A stretch of DNA of 8,867 nt from Dehalococcoidia bacterium (GTDB lineage Bacteria; Chloroflexota; Dehalococcoidia; Dehalococcoidales; DAOWLH01): contig DAOWLH010000097.1 in assembly GCA_030643515.1 (NCBI GenBank), positions 1-8,867 of the forward strand, read 5' to 3'. The notes beneath the pieces are model-generated. The model searched no databases and was not told the DNA's origin. It saw nothing but the letters and a program-made list of their open reading frames with translations. The position numbers and the translations under genes were made by a program. Shown piece by piece: positions 1 to 5,962 of this stretch (position 1 is the first letter of the stretch; each line of letters starts with the position of its first letter).

Positions 1-1559
1 AGATTCCGGTTGATGATGTCCAGGTAAAAGATATAATTGTCGTCAGGCCCGGCGAAAGGATACCGGTGGACGGCATTATCCGCCAGGGCTACTCCACCGT
101 TGATGAGTCCATGATTACCGGAGAGAGCATCCCGGTGGAAAAAACCACCGGCAACGCCGTCATCGGCGCCACCATGAACAAGACGGGCAGCTTCCAGTTT
201 GAAGCAACCAGGGTAGGCAAGGACACCACCCTGGCCCAGATAATCCGGCTGGTTGAGGAAGCCCAGGGGAGCAAGGCCCCCATCCAGCGCCTGGCCGATG
301 TCGTTGCCAGCTACTTTGTACCGGCGGTAATCAGCATTGCCATTGTCACCTTTATAATCTGGTTCTTTATCGGGCCATCTCCGGCGTTTACCTTCGCCCT
401 GCTCAACTTTGTCGCCGTGCTCATCATCTCCTGCCCCTGTGCGCTGGGACTGGCCACACCGACAGCCATAGTCGTCGGCACCGGCAAGGGAGCGGAGCAC
501 GGCATTTTGTTTCGTAACGCCGAATCACTGGAAAAGTGCCACCAGATAAGCACCGTCCTGCTGGATAAAACAGGTACCCTGACCATGGGCGAGCCCAGAG
601 TAACCGATATTGTCACCACCAACTCTTCCCAGAATGAGGTGCTGCAACTGGCAGCCTCGGCAGAGAAGGGGTCGGAACACCCGCTGGGTGAGGCCATCGT
701 CAATGAGGCCAAAGAGAGGAAGCTCAAGCTAACTCAGGCCGCCGAGTTCGACGTCATTCCCGGCCACGGTATTGAAGCCAGGGTGGCGGGAAAGAAACTG
801 CTGCTGGGCGACCTCAGGCTGATTAAGGAAAGGGGGCTTTCAATAAACGGCCTGGACAAAGAGGCCGAACGTCTCTGGGCACAGGGTAAAACGGTAATGT
901 TCCTCGGCCTGGAAGACCAGGTAACCGGCATCATTGCTCTGGCCGATACCCTTAAACCAAGCTCAAAAGAGGCGTTACAGAGGCTTCATCAGATGAGAAT
1001 AGAGATGGTGATGATTACCGGCGACAACCGCCATACCGCCGAAGCGATTGCCCGGCAACTGGGCATCGACCGGGTGCTCTCCGAGGTGCTACCGGAGGAC
1101 AAGGTCCAGCAGGTCAAGAAGCTGCAGCAGGAAGGCGGCGTGGTGGCCATGGTCGGTGACGGCATCAATGACGCCCCGGCCCTGGCTCAGGCCGATGTCG
1201 GTATCGCCATCGGCACCGGCACCGACGTCGCCGTAGAAGCCGGGGATATCACTCTCATCAGCGGCGACCTCTCCGGAATCGCTACCGCCGTTTCACTTTC
1301 CAAGCGCACCATGAGAACCATAAAGCAAAACCTCTTCTGGGCATTCGCCTATAACACTGCCCTTATTCCGGTGGCCGCCGGAGTTCTCTACCTCTCCTTC
1401 GGCCAGACCGGTGTCCCCCCAGGATTTCACTTCATCCTGGGTGATTTCGGTTTCCTCAACCCCATCATGGCAGCGGCAGCCATGGCGGCAAGCTCGCTTA
1501 CCGTCGTCTCCAACTCGCTACGCCTCAGAGGGTTCAAGGCAGCTCAACCAGCTTCCTAA
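1..1559 (+). CDS. copA: Cu+-exporting P1B-type ATPase, C-terminal part (5' end outside window)
   Basis: Integral membrane pump that couples ATP hydrolysis to export of Cu+ from the cytoplasm. The reading frame is open from base 3, so the GTG at 66 is an internal Val of a PVDG motif and the true start lies upstream. Motifs seen in order: TGES actuator loop (117-128), CPC metal-binding motif in a membrane helix (432-440), DKTGTLT phosphorylation site (Asp at 564), SEHP nucleotide-domain His-Pro (678-683), TGDN, GDGINDAP hinge (from 1155), Tyr-Asn in the penultimate helix (1350-1355) and MxxSS in the last helix (1482-1496). CPC with YN and MxxSS is the Cu+/Ag+ (P1B-1) signature, which argues against a Zn/Cd pump. 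The N-terminal metal-binding domains and first helices cannot be judged. The stop codon overlaps the TAAGGAGG ribosome site of the next gene, which points to an operon. Confidence 0.96.
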   Translation, partial: IPVDDVQVKDIIVVRPGERIPVDGIIRQGYSTVDESMITGESIPVEKTTGNAVIGATMNKTGSFQFEATRVGKDTTLAQIIRLVEEAQGSKAPIQRLADVVASYFVPAVISIAIVTFIIWFFIGPSPAFTFALLNFVAVLIISCPCALGLATPTAIVVGTGKGAEHGILFRNAESLEKCHQISTVLLDKTGTLTMGEPRVTDIVTTNSSQNEVLQLAASAEKGSEHPLGEAIVNEAKERKLKLTQAAEFDVIPGHGIEARVAGKKLLLGDLRLIKERGLSINGLDKEAERLWAQGKTVMFLGLEDQVTGIIALADTLKPSSKEALQRLHQMRIEMVMITGDNRHTAEAIARQLGIDRVLSEVLPEDKVQQVKKLQQEGGVVAMVGDGINDAPALAQADVGIAIGTGTDVAVEAGDITLISGDLSGIATAVSLSKRTMRTIKQNLFWAFAYNTALIPVAAGVLYLSFGQTGVPPGFHFILGDFGFLNPIMAAAAMAASSLTVVSNSLRLRGFKAAQPAS

Positions 1560-1571
1560 GGAGGACAAGCT

Positions 1572-1895
1572 ATGAAAATAGAGCTTCTGTATTTTGACGG
1601 CTGTACCGCTTACCAGACCGCTCTCAAGCACCTGGAAGAGGTTATCCGAGAGAAAAAGCTGGACGCGCAGGTAGAGATGGTAAAGATAGAAAACGAGGGG
1701 CGGGCAGGAGAGAAACGCTTCCTTGGTTCGCCCAGCATCAAGATAAACGGACATGATATCGAGCCCGGCGCCCAACAAATCAGGGAGTTCTCCATGCGCT
1801 GCCGCCTGTACCTTGAGGGTGACCAGGTAAATGAATGGCCCGGCAAGGGATTGATACGCCGTGCCATAGAGCAGGCACTGCACCACAACGATTGA
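1572..1895 (+). CDS. Small thioredoxin-fold protein, single N-terminal Cys
   Basis: A 107-residue cytosolic protein without signal peptide or membrane segment. It starts with a beta strand (MKIELLYFDGC), then a helix, and a GSP motif with a probable cis-proline (residues 52-54) sits before a strand. This matches the layout of the small thioredoxin-like proteins often found near metal-resistance genes. The usual CxxC is missing: Cys11 is followed by Thr-Ala-Tyr. A second cysteine (Cys77, in a CRLY motif) falls late in the protein, as in that family. The start ATG has a strong GGAGG site nine bases upstream, overlapping the copA stop, so it is very probably co-transcribed and perhaps translationally coupled with copA. 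A thiol or metal-handling accessory role is an inference from fold and position; the substrate is unknown. Confidence 0.85.
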   Translation: MKIELLYFDGCTAYQTALKHLEEVIREKKLDAQVEMVKIENEGRAGEKRFLGSPSIKINGHDIEPGAQQIREFSMRCRLYLEGDQVNEWPGKGLIRRAIEQALHHND

Positions 1896-1903
1896 AGAGA
1901 CTC

Positions 1904-2503
1904 ATGAAAGATGATGGAGTAATAAGAAGCCCGGATACTGAAAGGGAAAACAGGGTACCGCCGGGGCAGAGCCTGACCAGCCAGTGGCCGGTACTCCACT
2001 ACGGGAGCATCCCTAAAATGGATACCGCCGAGTGGACTTTTACTCTTTCCGGCCTGGTGGCGTCGGGGAAAGTGCTAAGCTACCAGGAGTTTACCGCGCT
2101 GGAGCAGGTGGTCGTCTTCTCCGATATTCACTGCGTTACCAGGTGGTCCAGGCTGGATAACCTGTGGCAGGGGTTGAGCTCCCGGGCAGTAACAGATTTG
2201 GTAAAAGTACTTTCCCAGGCCAAATTTGCCATTATTCACGCCGCCGGCGGCTTCACCACCAACCTTAAGATAGACGATTTCCTTCAGCCGGATGTCGTTT
2301 TCGCCTTAAAGCACGATGGTCAACCACTAAGCCCGGAACACGGCGCTCCGGTAAGGCTGGTAGTGCCCCGGCTGTATTTCTGGAAGAGCGCCAAGTGGGT
2401 TACCGGCGTAGAGTTTACCGCCGATGACAGGCCTGGCTTCTGGGAATCGGCCGGCTACCACAACCGCGGTGACCCATGGAAAGAAGAAAGATACAGCCGC
2501 TAA
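1904..2503 (+). CDS. Sulfite-oxidase-like molybdopterin-dependent oxidoreductase, cytosolic
   Basis: A 199-residue protein of the oxidoreductase molybdopterin-binding (sulfite oxidase/MsrP-like) superfamily. Visible family blocks are SDIHCVTRWS, where Cys77 is the expected molybdenum ligand, GGFTTNL, SPEHGAPVRLVVPRLY, WKSAKWV, and RPGFWE...GYHNRGDPW near the C-terminus. It has only the catalytic Mo-domain: no heme domain, no C-terminal dimerisation domain, and no twin-arginine signal, so it should be cytosolic. I chose the ATG at 1904, eight bases after the preceding stop, with GAAGAG upstream. The reading frame is also open upstream to 1835, but that extension lies inside the thioredoxin-like gene and does not look like this family. 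The physiological substrate of this short subfamily is not known to me. It ends eight bases before the stop of the convergent thioredoxin reductase gene. Confidence 0.9.
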   Translation: MKDDGVIRSPDTERENRVPPGQSLTSQWPVLHYGSIPKMDTAEWTFTLSGLVASGKVLSYQEFTALEQVVVFSDIHCVTRWSRLDNLWQGLSSRAVTDLVKVLSQAKFAIIHAAGGFTTNLKIDDFLQPDVVFALKHDGQPLSPEHGAPVRLVVPRLYFWKSAKWVTGVEFTADDRPGFWESAGYHNRGDPWKEERYSR

Positions 2504-2504
2504 C

Positions 2505-2521
2505 CACTGCACTAGGCAGTG
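2505..2521. terminator. Hairpin at convergent gene junction (possible terminator)
   Basis: Perfect six-base inverted repeat CACTGC-ACTAG-GCAGTG. It lies just after the molybdoprotein stop, with the trxB stop codon (minus strand) in its loop. There is no T-run on either side, so it is not a classical intrinsic terminator. It could act as a weak bidirectional 3'-end structure or be chance. Confidence 0.3.
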
Positions 2522-3438
2522 CCCAATGCTCCCAGCCGCTGCAGGTAGCGATGCGCCTCAAGAGCTGCCTTAGCGCCCTCACCAGCGGCGACCACTATCT
2601 GTTTTTCGGGCACGTCGGTAACATCACCGGCAGCATATAGTCCGGGCACTCCGGTCTCGCAGGAGCGGTCTACCGGGATTTCGGCCAACTCGTTGAGTTC
2701 TACAATATCTTTGACCGGCTCCGAGTTGGGCACCATGCCAATCTCAATAAAGACCCCGGTAACATCCAGCTTTTTCACTTTACCGCTCTTCACGTCCTTT
2801 ATTACCACGCCGGCGACAAAATCCTGACCATCAATCTCCTCCACCCGGTGCTCAAGGTAGATATCAAGGTTTTGTCCCCCCTTCAGCTGGGCAATAAGAA
2901 CCGGGTCGCCTGTTAAAGCGGTTTGCGATACCAAATTCACATGCTCGGCAATATTCACTAAATCCAGAACTGCCTCCAGCGCAGAGTTGCCACCACCGAC
3001 CACCGCTACCCTTTGCCCGGCAAAAATAGGGCCGTCACAGATGGCGCAGTAGCTCACCCCCCGACCAGTAAACTCGGCCTCCCCGGGCACATCTAGTTTT
3101 TTCGGTTTCTTACCGGCAGCAAAGACAACCGCCTTCGATAAGTATTTGACACCTTCCTCCGTTATTGCCCAAAAACCGTCACCAGACTTCTCAAGCCGGG
3201 TAACCCTGGGCCCGATTTTCTGTTCTATGGGATACTTGTTAATCTGAGCATTGAACTTATCGATTAGCTCCGGCCCCTCAATAAACTGGTAACCGAGGTA
3301 ATTCTCGATACTCCGGGTGGTGTTTATCTGCCCACCAATATCAATGCTGACCAGCAGTGTCTTCAGCCGTTTTCTGGCGGTATAGACGGCCGCTGATAGC
3401 CCCGCGGGGCCGCCACCTACTATCATTACATCGTACAC
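2512..3438 (-). CDS. trxB: Thioredoxin reductase-like flavoprotein
   Basis: A 308-residue soluble FAD enzyme of the low-molecular-weight thioredoxin reductase family, which reduces thioredoxin or a related disulfide partner. Features: N-terminal FAD dinucleotide fold GGGPAG (8-13), the GGQINTTRSIENYLGY block, redox-active CAIC (Cys131, Cys134) followed by Asp-Gly, a second dinucleotide fold GGGNSA (148-153), and the C-terminal FAD motif GLYAAGDV (266-273). Length is typical. The HRRxxxR segment that binds the NADPH 2'-phosphate in E. coli TrxB is absent: the strand reads VNLVSQT (167-173). Use of NADH or another donor is therefore possible. The GTG start is preferred to the ATG four codons later because the family usually begins MYDV and a GAGGG site lies seven bases upstream; an in-frame TAA blocks further extension. 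It is divergent from the rubrerythrin-like gene and has its own promoter. Confidence 0.93.
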   Translation of the reverse strand: MYDVMIVGGGPAGLSAAVYTARKRLKTLLVSIDIGGQINTTRSIENYLGYQFIEGPELIDKFNAQINKYPIEQKIGPRVTRLEKSGDGFWAITEEGVKYLSKAVVFAAGKKPKKLDVPGEAEFTGRGVSYCAICDGPIFAGQRVAVVGGGNSALEAVLDLVNIAEHVNLVSQTALTGDPVLIAQLKGGQNLDIYLEHRVEEIDGQDFVAGVVIKDVKSGKVKKLDVTGVFIEIGMVPNSEPVKDIVELNELAEIPVDRSCETGVPGLYAAGDVTDVPEKQIVVAAGEGAKAALEAHRYLQRLGALGTA

Positions 3439-3458
3439 GGCTTAACCCTCTGCCAGCC

Positions 3459-3487
3459 ATCTTATGCTCCGCTTAACAACCTGTCAA
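3459..3487 (-). promoter_or_regulatory. Sigma70-type promoter for trxB
   Basis: On the minus strand a perfect TTGACA (-35, at 3487-3482) is followed after 17 bases by TAAGAT (-10, at 3464-3459, four of six matches). Transcription would start about 13-15 bases before the GTG start, giving a very short leader that still contains the GAGGG ribosome site. Confidence 0.6.
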
Positions 3488-3493
3488 GACAGG
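3480..3493. promoter_or_regulatory. Inverted repeat over the trxB -35 box (candidate operator)
   Basis: CCTGTC-AA-GACAGG: perfect six-base arms with a two-base centre, fully covering the -35 hexamer of the trxB promoter. A dimeric repressor bound here would block RNA polymerase. No regulator gene is in the window, so the binding protein is unknown. Confidence 0.4.
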
Positions 3494-3563
3494 GTGGCAG
3501 GGGGGCTCCCATATGCACCAGATGTGATAACTATTTAATCTTTTGCCGCTGTATTTAATGATT

Positions 3564-3592
3564 TTTTCACAGACAATCAGATACTATATAAG
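3564..3592 (+). promoter_or_regulatory. Possible promoter for the rubrerythrin-like gene
   Basis: The A+T-rich stretch contains TTTTCA (3564-3569), 17 bases, then TATAAG (3587-3592). The -35 is a poor match, and overlapping TACTAT/TATATA boxes make the exact -10 ambiguous. Its place about 85 bases upstream of the start codon and directly before a palindrome supports a regulated promoter here. Confidence 0.4.
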
Positions 3593-3617
3593 CACCATAT
3601 GGTGGTCTTTGATTGTC
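3572..3617. repeat. Widely spaced 8-base inverted repeat around the palindrome
   Basis: GACAATCA (3572-3579) and its exact reverse complement TGATTGTC (3610-3617) flank the 12-base palindrome. The two centres of symmetry differ by about four bases. It may be a second pair of half-sites or part of a leader hairpin. Confidence 0.4.
3593..3604. promoter_or_regulatory. 12-base perfect palindrome CACCATATGGTG (candidate operator)
   Basis: A perfect palindrome starts directly after the TATAAG box, so it would cover the transcription start of the rubrerythrin-like gene, a normal repressor position. No known consensus was recognised with confidence. Confidence 0.45.
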
Positions 3618-3676
3618 GTTTTGTGTTCCACTTGCCGCATTGATAAAAGCAGGCAGCGTCTGAGGAGGCAGATAGT

Positions 3677-4207
3677 ATGGCAAACAAGTCCGGCAGGATT
3701 ATCCAGGCGCTAAAAATCGCTATCCAGATGGAAATTGATGGCAAAAGATACTATCTTAAACTAAGCCTTACCAGCTCCAGCGAGCCGGGGCGCCAGCTCT
3801 TCCGTACGCTGGCAAATGAAGAGGATACCCACCGGCGCAAGTTTGAGGAGATACACGAAGCTATCCGCCAGGAGAAAGGCTGGCCTAAAATCAGCTTTGA
3901 GCCAGACCGGGCTAATAAACTGGATACCATATTTGCCAGGGCAGCGCTTAAGATTGGCAGGCATGCGATAGCTCCCGCTACCGAGTTCGATGCCATCTCG
4001 ACCGCCATGGATATGGAAAACAGGTCCTTTGATCTTTACTACAATCAAATACAGGCGGCGGATGACGATGTCGAGCGGGAATTTTATCGGGCACTGGCCG
4101 CTGAAGAAAGGGGGCACTACCTCTCCCTGCTGAACTACTACGAGTATCTCAAGGACCCGGTGGCATGGTTTGTCAGTCAGGAGCACCACTCTCTGGACGG
4201 TGGTTGA
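3677..4207 (+). CDS. Rubrerythrin-like diiron protein without rubredoxin domain
   Basis: A 176-residue cytosolic four-helix-bundle protein of the ferritin/rubrerythrin superfamily, probably a peroxide reductase or iron-handling protein. Likely diiron ligands are Glu19 in helix 1 (MEIDGKRYY), Glu49 with His52 (EEDTH), Glu114 in helix 3 (MDMENRSFDLYY) and Glu144 with His147 (EERGH). The C-terminal YYEYLKDPVAWF block is typical of short rubrerythrin relatives. No CxxC pairs are present, and in fact no cysteine at all, so the C-terminal rubredoxin domain of classical rubrerythrin is missing and electrons must come from a separate partner. The ATG at 3677 has a GAGGAGG site at 3662-3668. It is divergent from trxB and is followed after 120 bases by the SOD gene. 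This grouping fits oxygen defence. Confidence 0.88.
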   Translation: MANKSGRIIQALKIAIQMEIDGKRYYLKLSLTSSSEPGRQLFRTLANEEDTHRRKFEEIHEAIRQEKGWPKISFEPDRANKLDTIFARAALKIGRHAIAPATEFDAISTAMDMENRSFDLYYNQIQAADDDVEREFYRALAAEERGHYLSLLNYYEYLKDPVAWFVSQEHHSLDGG

Positions 4208-4235
4208 GCATGAAATCGCCAGTCCGGAGCACCCT

Positions 4236-4263
4236 TTGGTTTTAATTCTCGTTGCGCTATGTA
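4236..4263 (+). promoter_or_regulatory. Weak candidate promoter for SOD
   Basis: In the 120-base gap before the SOD gene, TTGGTT (4236-4241) is followed after 16 bases by TATGTA (4258-4263). Both are poor matches, so SOD may equally be transcribed from the rubrerythrin-like gene's promoter. Confidence 0.2.
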
Positions 4264-4327
4264 AACATTTAGTGGTCACCGGCAAACTCTTTGAGCCAAC
4301 CAGGGAATTATCAAAGGAGGTTAAACA

Positions 4328-4912
4328 ATGATTTACCAGGCGAAAGATTTCAGCAGCTTAATCGGTATGGAAGGTTTCAGCAACACTCTCCTCGCCAACC
4401 ACTTCACCCTGTACCAGGGCTACGTCACCAACACCAACAAGCTCATGGAGACGCTGGCCGCCATGCTAAAAGAAGAGAGCACGGGCACCCCGGAATACGC
4501 CGAGCTAAAGAGGCGGCTGGGCTTTGAATTCAACGGCATGCGGCTGCACGAGCTCTACTTCGGCAATCTGGGAGGCAAACAGGCACTGGACAAGGCAAGC
4601 GAGACGGCGAAGCGCATGGCCCGCGACTTTGGCAGCTATGAGAGCTGGGAGAGGGATTTCAAGGCAACGGGAATGATGAGGGGTATCGGCTGGACTATTC
4701 TATATCAGGACAACATAAACGGTAACCTCTTCAACCAGTGGATTAATGAGCACGAGGTGGGACATCCAGCCGGCTGCACCCCCGTTCTGGTCATGGATGT
4801 CTTTGAGCACGCCTTCATGATTGACTACGGGCTGAAGAGAGCCAGTTACATCGAAGCCTTCTTCAGCAAGATAGACTGGGGTACCGTTGACAGCAGGTGC
4901 TGTGCTGCTTAA
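4328..4912 (+). CDS. sodB: Fe/Mn-family superoxide dismutase
   Basis: A 194-residue cytosolic enzyme that converts superoxide to peroxide and oxygen. Metal ligands by motif are His25 (LANHFTLYQGYV), His74 (MRLHELYFGNL), Asp157 and His161 (VMDVFEHAF). The usual DVWEH tryptophan is Phe. Tyr32 is the likely gateway tyrosine. The second-sphere site looks unlike the typical bacterial enzymes: the FeSOD Gln position before His74 is Gly70, and His142 stands exactly 15 residues before Asp157, where archaeal Fe/cambialistic SODs also have His. Metal preference (Fe, Mn or either) cannot be settled by sequence. There is no signal peptide. The C-terminus ends with two adjacent cysteines (191-192). Translation start is secured by AAAGGAGGT at 4313-4321, seven bases or fewer before the ATG. 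The symbol is tentative. Confidence 0.93.
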   Translation: MIYQAKDFSSLIGMEGFSNTLLANHFTLYQGYVTNTNKLMETLAAMLKEESTGTPEYAELKRRLGFEFNGMRLHELYFGNLGGKQALDKASETAKRMARDFGSYESWERDFKATGMMRGIGWTILYQDNINGNLFNQWINEHEVGHPAGCTPVLVMDVFEHAFMIDYGLKRASYIEAFFSKIDWGTVDSRCCAA

Positions 4913-4936
4913 AAGGTATTCCAGGTGCTACTACTA

Positions 4937-4965
4937 TTGACAAGGCTCCTAGAATAGGTTATCCT
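4937..4965 (+). promoter_or_regulatory. Sigma70-type promoter for the zinc-ribbon gene
   Basis: A perfect TTGACA (4937-4942) is followed by a 17-base spacer and TATCCT (4960-4965, four of six matches). It starts 25 bases after the SOD stop and gives a leader of about 20 bases before the ATG at 4995, so the small gene is likely transcribed independently. Confidence 0.6.
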
Positions 4966-4994
4966 TCCTATCAGCAAAACGAGGGGGTATCCTG

Positions 4995-5135
4995 ATGCAA
5001 GGGTATTGTGTTAAATGTCGTACCAAGAGGGAAATACAGAACGCCACGCCGATAACCATGAAGAACGGCCGCCCGGCAACGCAGGGGGTTTGCCCGGTTT
5101 GCGGCACCAAGATGTTCAAGATCGGTAAGAGCTAG
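4995..5135 (+). CDS. DUF5679-type small zinc-ribbon protein, 46 aa
   Basis: A very short basic protein beginning MQGYCVKC and ending CPVCGTKMFKIGKS. Two CxxC pairs (Cys5/Cys8 and Cys33/Cys36), 24 residues apart, should bind one zinc ion. The middle carries TMKNGRPATQGVCP, which I recognise from small DUF5679-type proteins; some DNA topoisomerases have similar C-terminal ribbons, so a nucleic-acid-binding role is a guess. The ATG has a GAGGGGG site at 4981-4987, seven bases away, and a good promoter upstream. Coding is supported by the promoter, the ribosome site, the cysteine pattern and the familiar sequence. No function is established from the window. Confidence 0.85.
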   Translation: MQGYCVKCRTKREIQNATPITMKNGRPATQGVCPVCGTKMFKIGKS

Positions 5136-5157
5136 AGCCGGTAACTAGCTACCGGTT
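5136..5157 (+). terminator. Hairpin after the zinc-ribbon gene (weak terminator)
   Basis: AGCCGGTA (5136-5143), six-base loop, TACCGGTT (5150-5157). The arms pair over eight positions with one G-U, immediately after the stop codon. The following ATAAATC is not a T-run, so efficient termination is doubtful. Confidence 0.35.
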
Positions 5158-5229
5158 ATAAATCAGTCTGCCCGCCCTTTAGCAGAGCGCACCAAAGGCT
5201 TCCCTGCTGTTTATCTTTCTATTGCGCCC

Positions 5230-5279
5230 TGTGCTGCCTGTCCATCCAGGCTAAAGACAGGTTCGGCACACTGGTTTTT
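5230..5279 (+). terminator. Imperfect hairpin plus T5 run upstream of nth
   Basis: TGTGC (5230-5234) and CCTGTC (5237-5242) can pair with GACAGG (5256-5261) and GCACA (5266-5270), leaving a small internal loop and a 13-base terminal loop. Four bases later comes TTTTT (5275-5279). It could end the zinc-ribbon transcript or be a structured leader of nth; the internal loop makes either call weak. Confidence 0.3.
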
Positions 5280-5317
5280 CTATATACAGCCTGTATGAGC
5301 CGCCAGTTGATGCCATC

Positions 5318-5962
5318 ATGAGTATAGCCAAACCGCCGGTAGAAGCCTCCACGGCCATCAAAAGACTTGAGACAGAATACCCGGACGCCAGAATAGCCCT
5401 GAGTTTTTCAAATCCCCTGGAGCTCCTGGTGGCTACTATTCTTTCTGCCCAGTGTACCGATGAAATGGTCAACAAGGTGACCTCAAGTTTATTCGCCAAA
5501 TACCGCGCCACCCGGGACTATGCCAGCTCCAGCCTGGAGCAGTTTGAACAGGAGGTAAGGTCCACCGGTTTCTACCGTAACAAGGCCAAGCACATAATTG
5601 CTGCCGCCAAATTAATAGCGGCAAATTTCGGCGGCAATGTCCCCAGAACCATGGCAGAACTGACCACTCTTCCCGGCGTTGCCCGCAAGACAGCCAATAT
5701 CGTCCTCTACAACGCCTATGGCGTCATTGAAGGCATAGCCGTGGACACCCATGTCAGGCGTGTTTCAAGGCGATTGGGGCTGACCCAGCAAAAAGACCCG
5801 GATAAGATTGAGAAAGACCTCATGGGGCAGATACCGAGGGACAGGGGGGGCTCCTTCCCCTACCTCCTTATCGAGCACGGCCGCACCGTCTGCACCGCCA
5901 GGAAACCCAAGTGCTACGTCTGCCCGCTCAACGATATCTGTCCTTCGGCCTTCCTGGTGTAG
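5318..5962 (+). CDS. nth: Endonuclease III, DNA glycosylase/AP lyase
   Basis: A 214-residue base-excision repair enzyme that removes oxidised pyrimidines and cuts the abasic site. Visible are the helix-hairpin-helix LPGVARKTAN with catalytic Lys124, the catalytic Asp143 in AVDTHVRRVSRRLGL, and the C-terminal iron-sulfur loop Cys192-x6-Cys199-x2-Cys202-x5-Cys208. The SAQCTDEMVN block (43-52) is the usual Nth substrate-side motif, although the common Thr-Asp is followed here by Glu-Met. Length is normal. The ATG at 5318 is the only standard start near the expected N-terminus, but no clear Shine-Dalgarno site precedes it, and the frame upstream holds only a CTG before a stop at 5252. Translation may be weak. 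The gene is convergent with tatD, with a 15-base gap. Confidence 0.95.
   Translation: MSIAKPPVEASTAIKRLETEYPDARIALSFSNPLELLVATILSAQCTDEMVNKVTSSLFAKYRATRDYASSSLEQFEQEVRSTGFYRNKAKHIIAAAKLIAANFGGNVPRTMAELTTLPGVARKTANIVLYNAYGVIEGIAVDTHVRRVSRRLGLTQQKDPDKIEKDLMGQIPRDRGGSFPYLLIEHGRTVCTARKPKCYVCPLNDICPSAFLV

Noticed and set aside
66..68. GTG as start of the copper ATPase
   Set aside because: The frame is open upstream to the window edge and encodes conserved actuator-domain sequence, so this is an internal Val of a 5'-truncated gene.
311..727. Open frame of 138 codons on the minus strand inside copA
   Set aside because: Shadow of a GC-rich coding region; no recognisable domain, and the plus-strand frame has full P-type ATPase motifs.
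1835..1903. Longer N-terminus for the sulfite-oxidase-like protein
   Set aside because: It lies within the preceding gene in another frame and has no family likeness; ATG 1904 sits right after that gene's stop.
3761..4285. 174-codon minus-strand frame over the rubrerythrin-like gene
   Set aside because: The opposite strand encodes clear diiron-ligand motifs with a strong ribosome site; the antisense frame shows no domain.
4291..4527. 78-codon plus-strand frame starting before SOD
   Set aside because: It overlaps SOD in another frame, has no ribosome site of its own and reads as low-complexity Gln/His/Arg sequence.
5136..5317. Possible tRNA or small RNA in the gap before nth
   Set aside because: No cloverleaf or standard T-loop with acceptor pairing was found; only the two hairpins listed as features.
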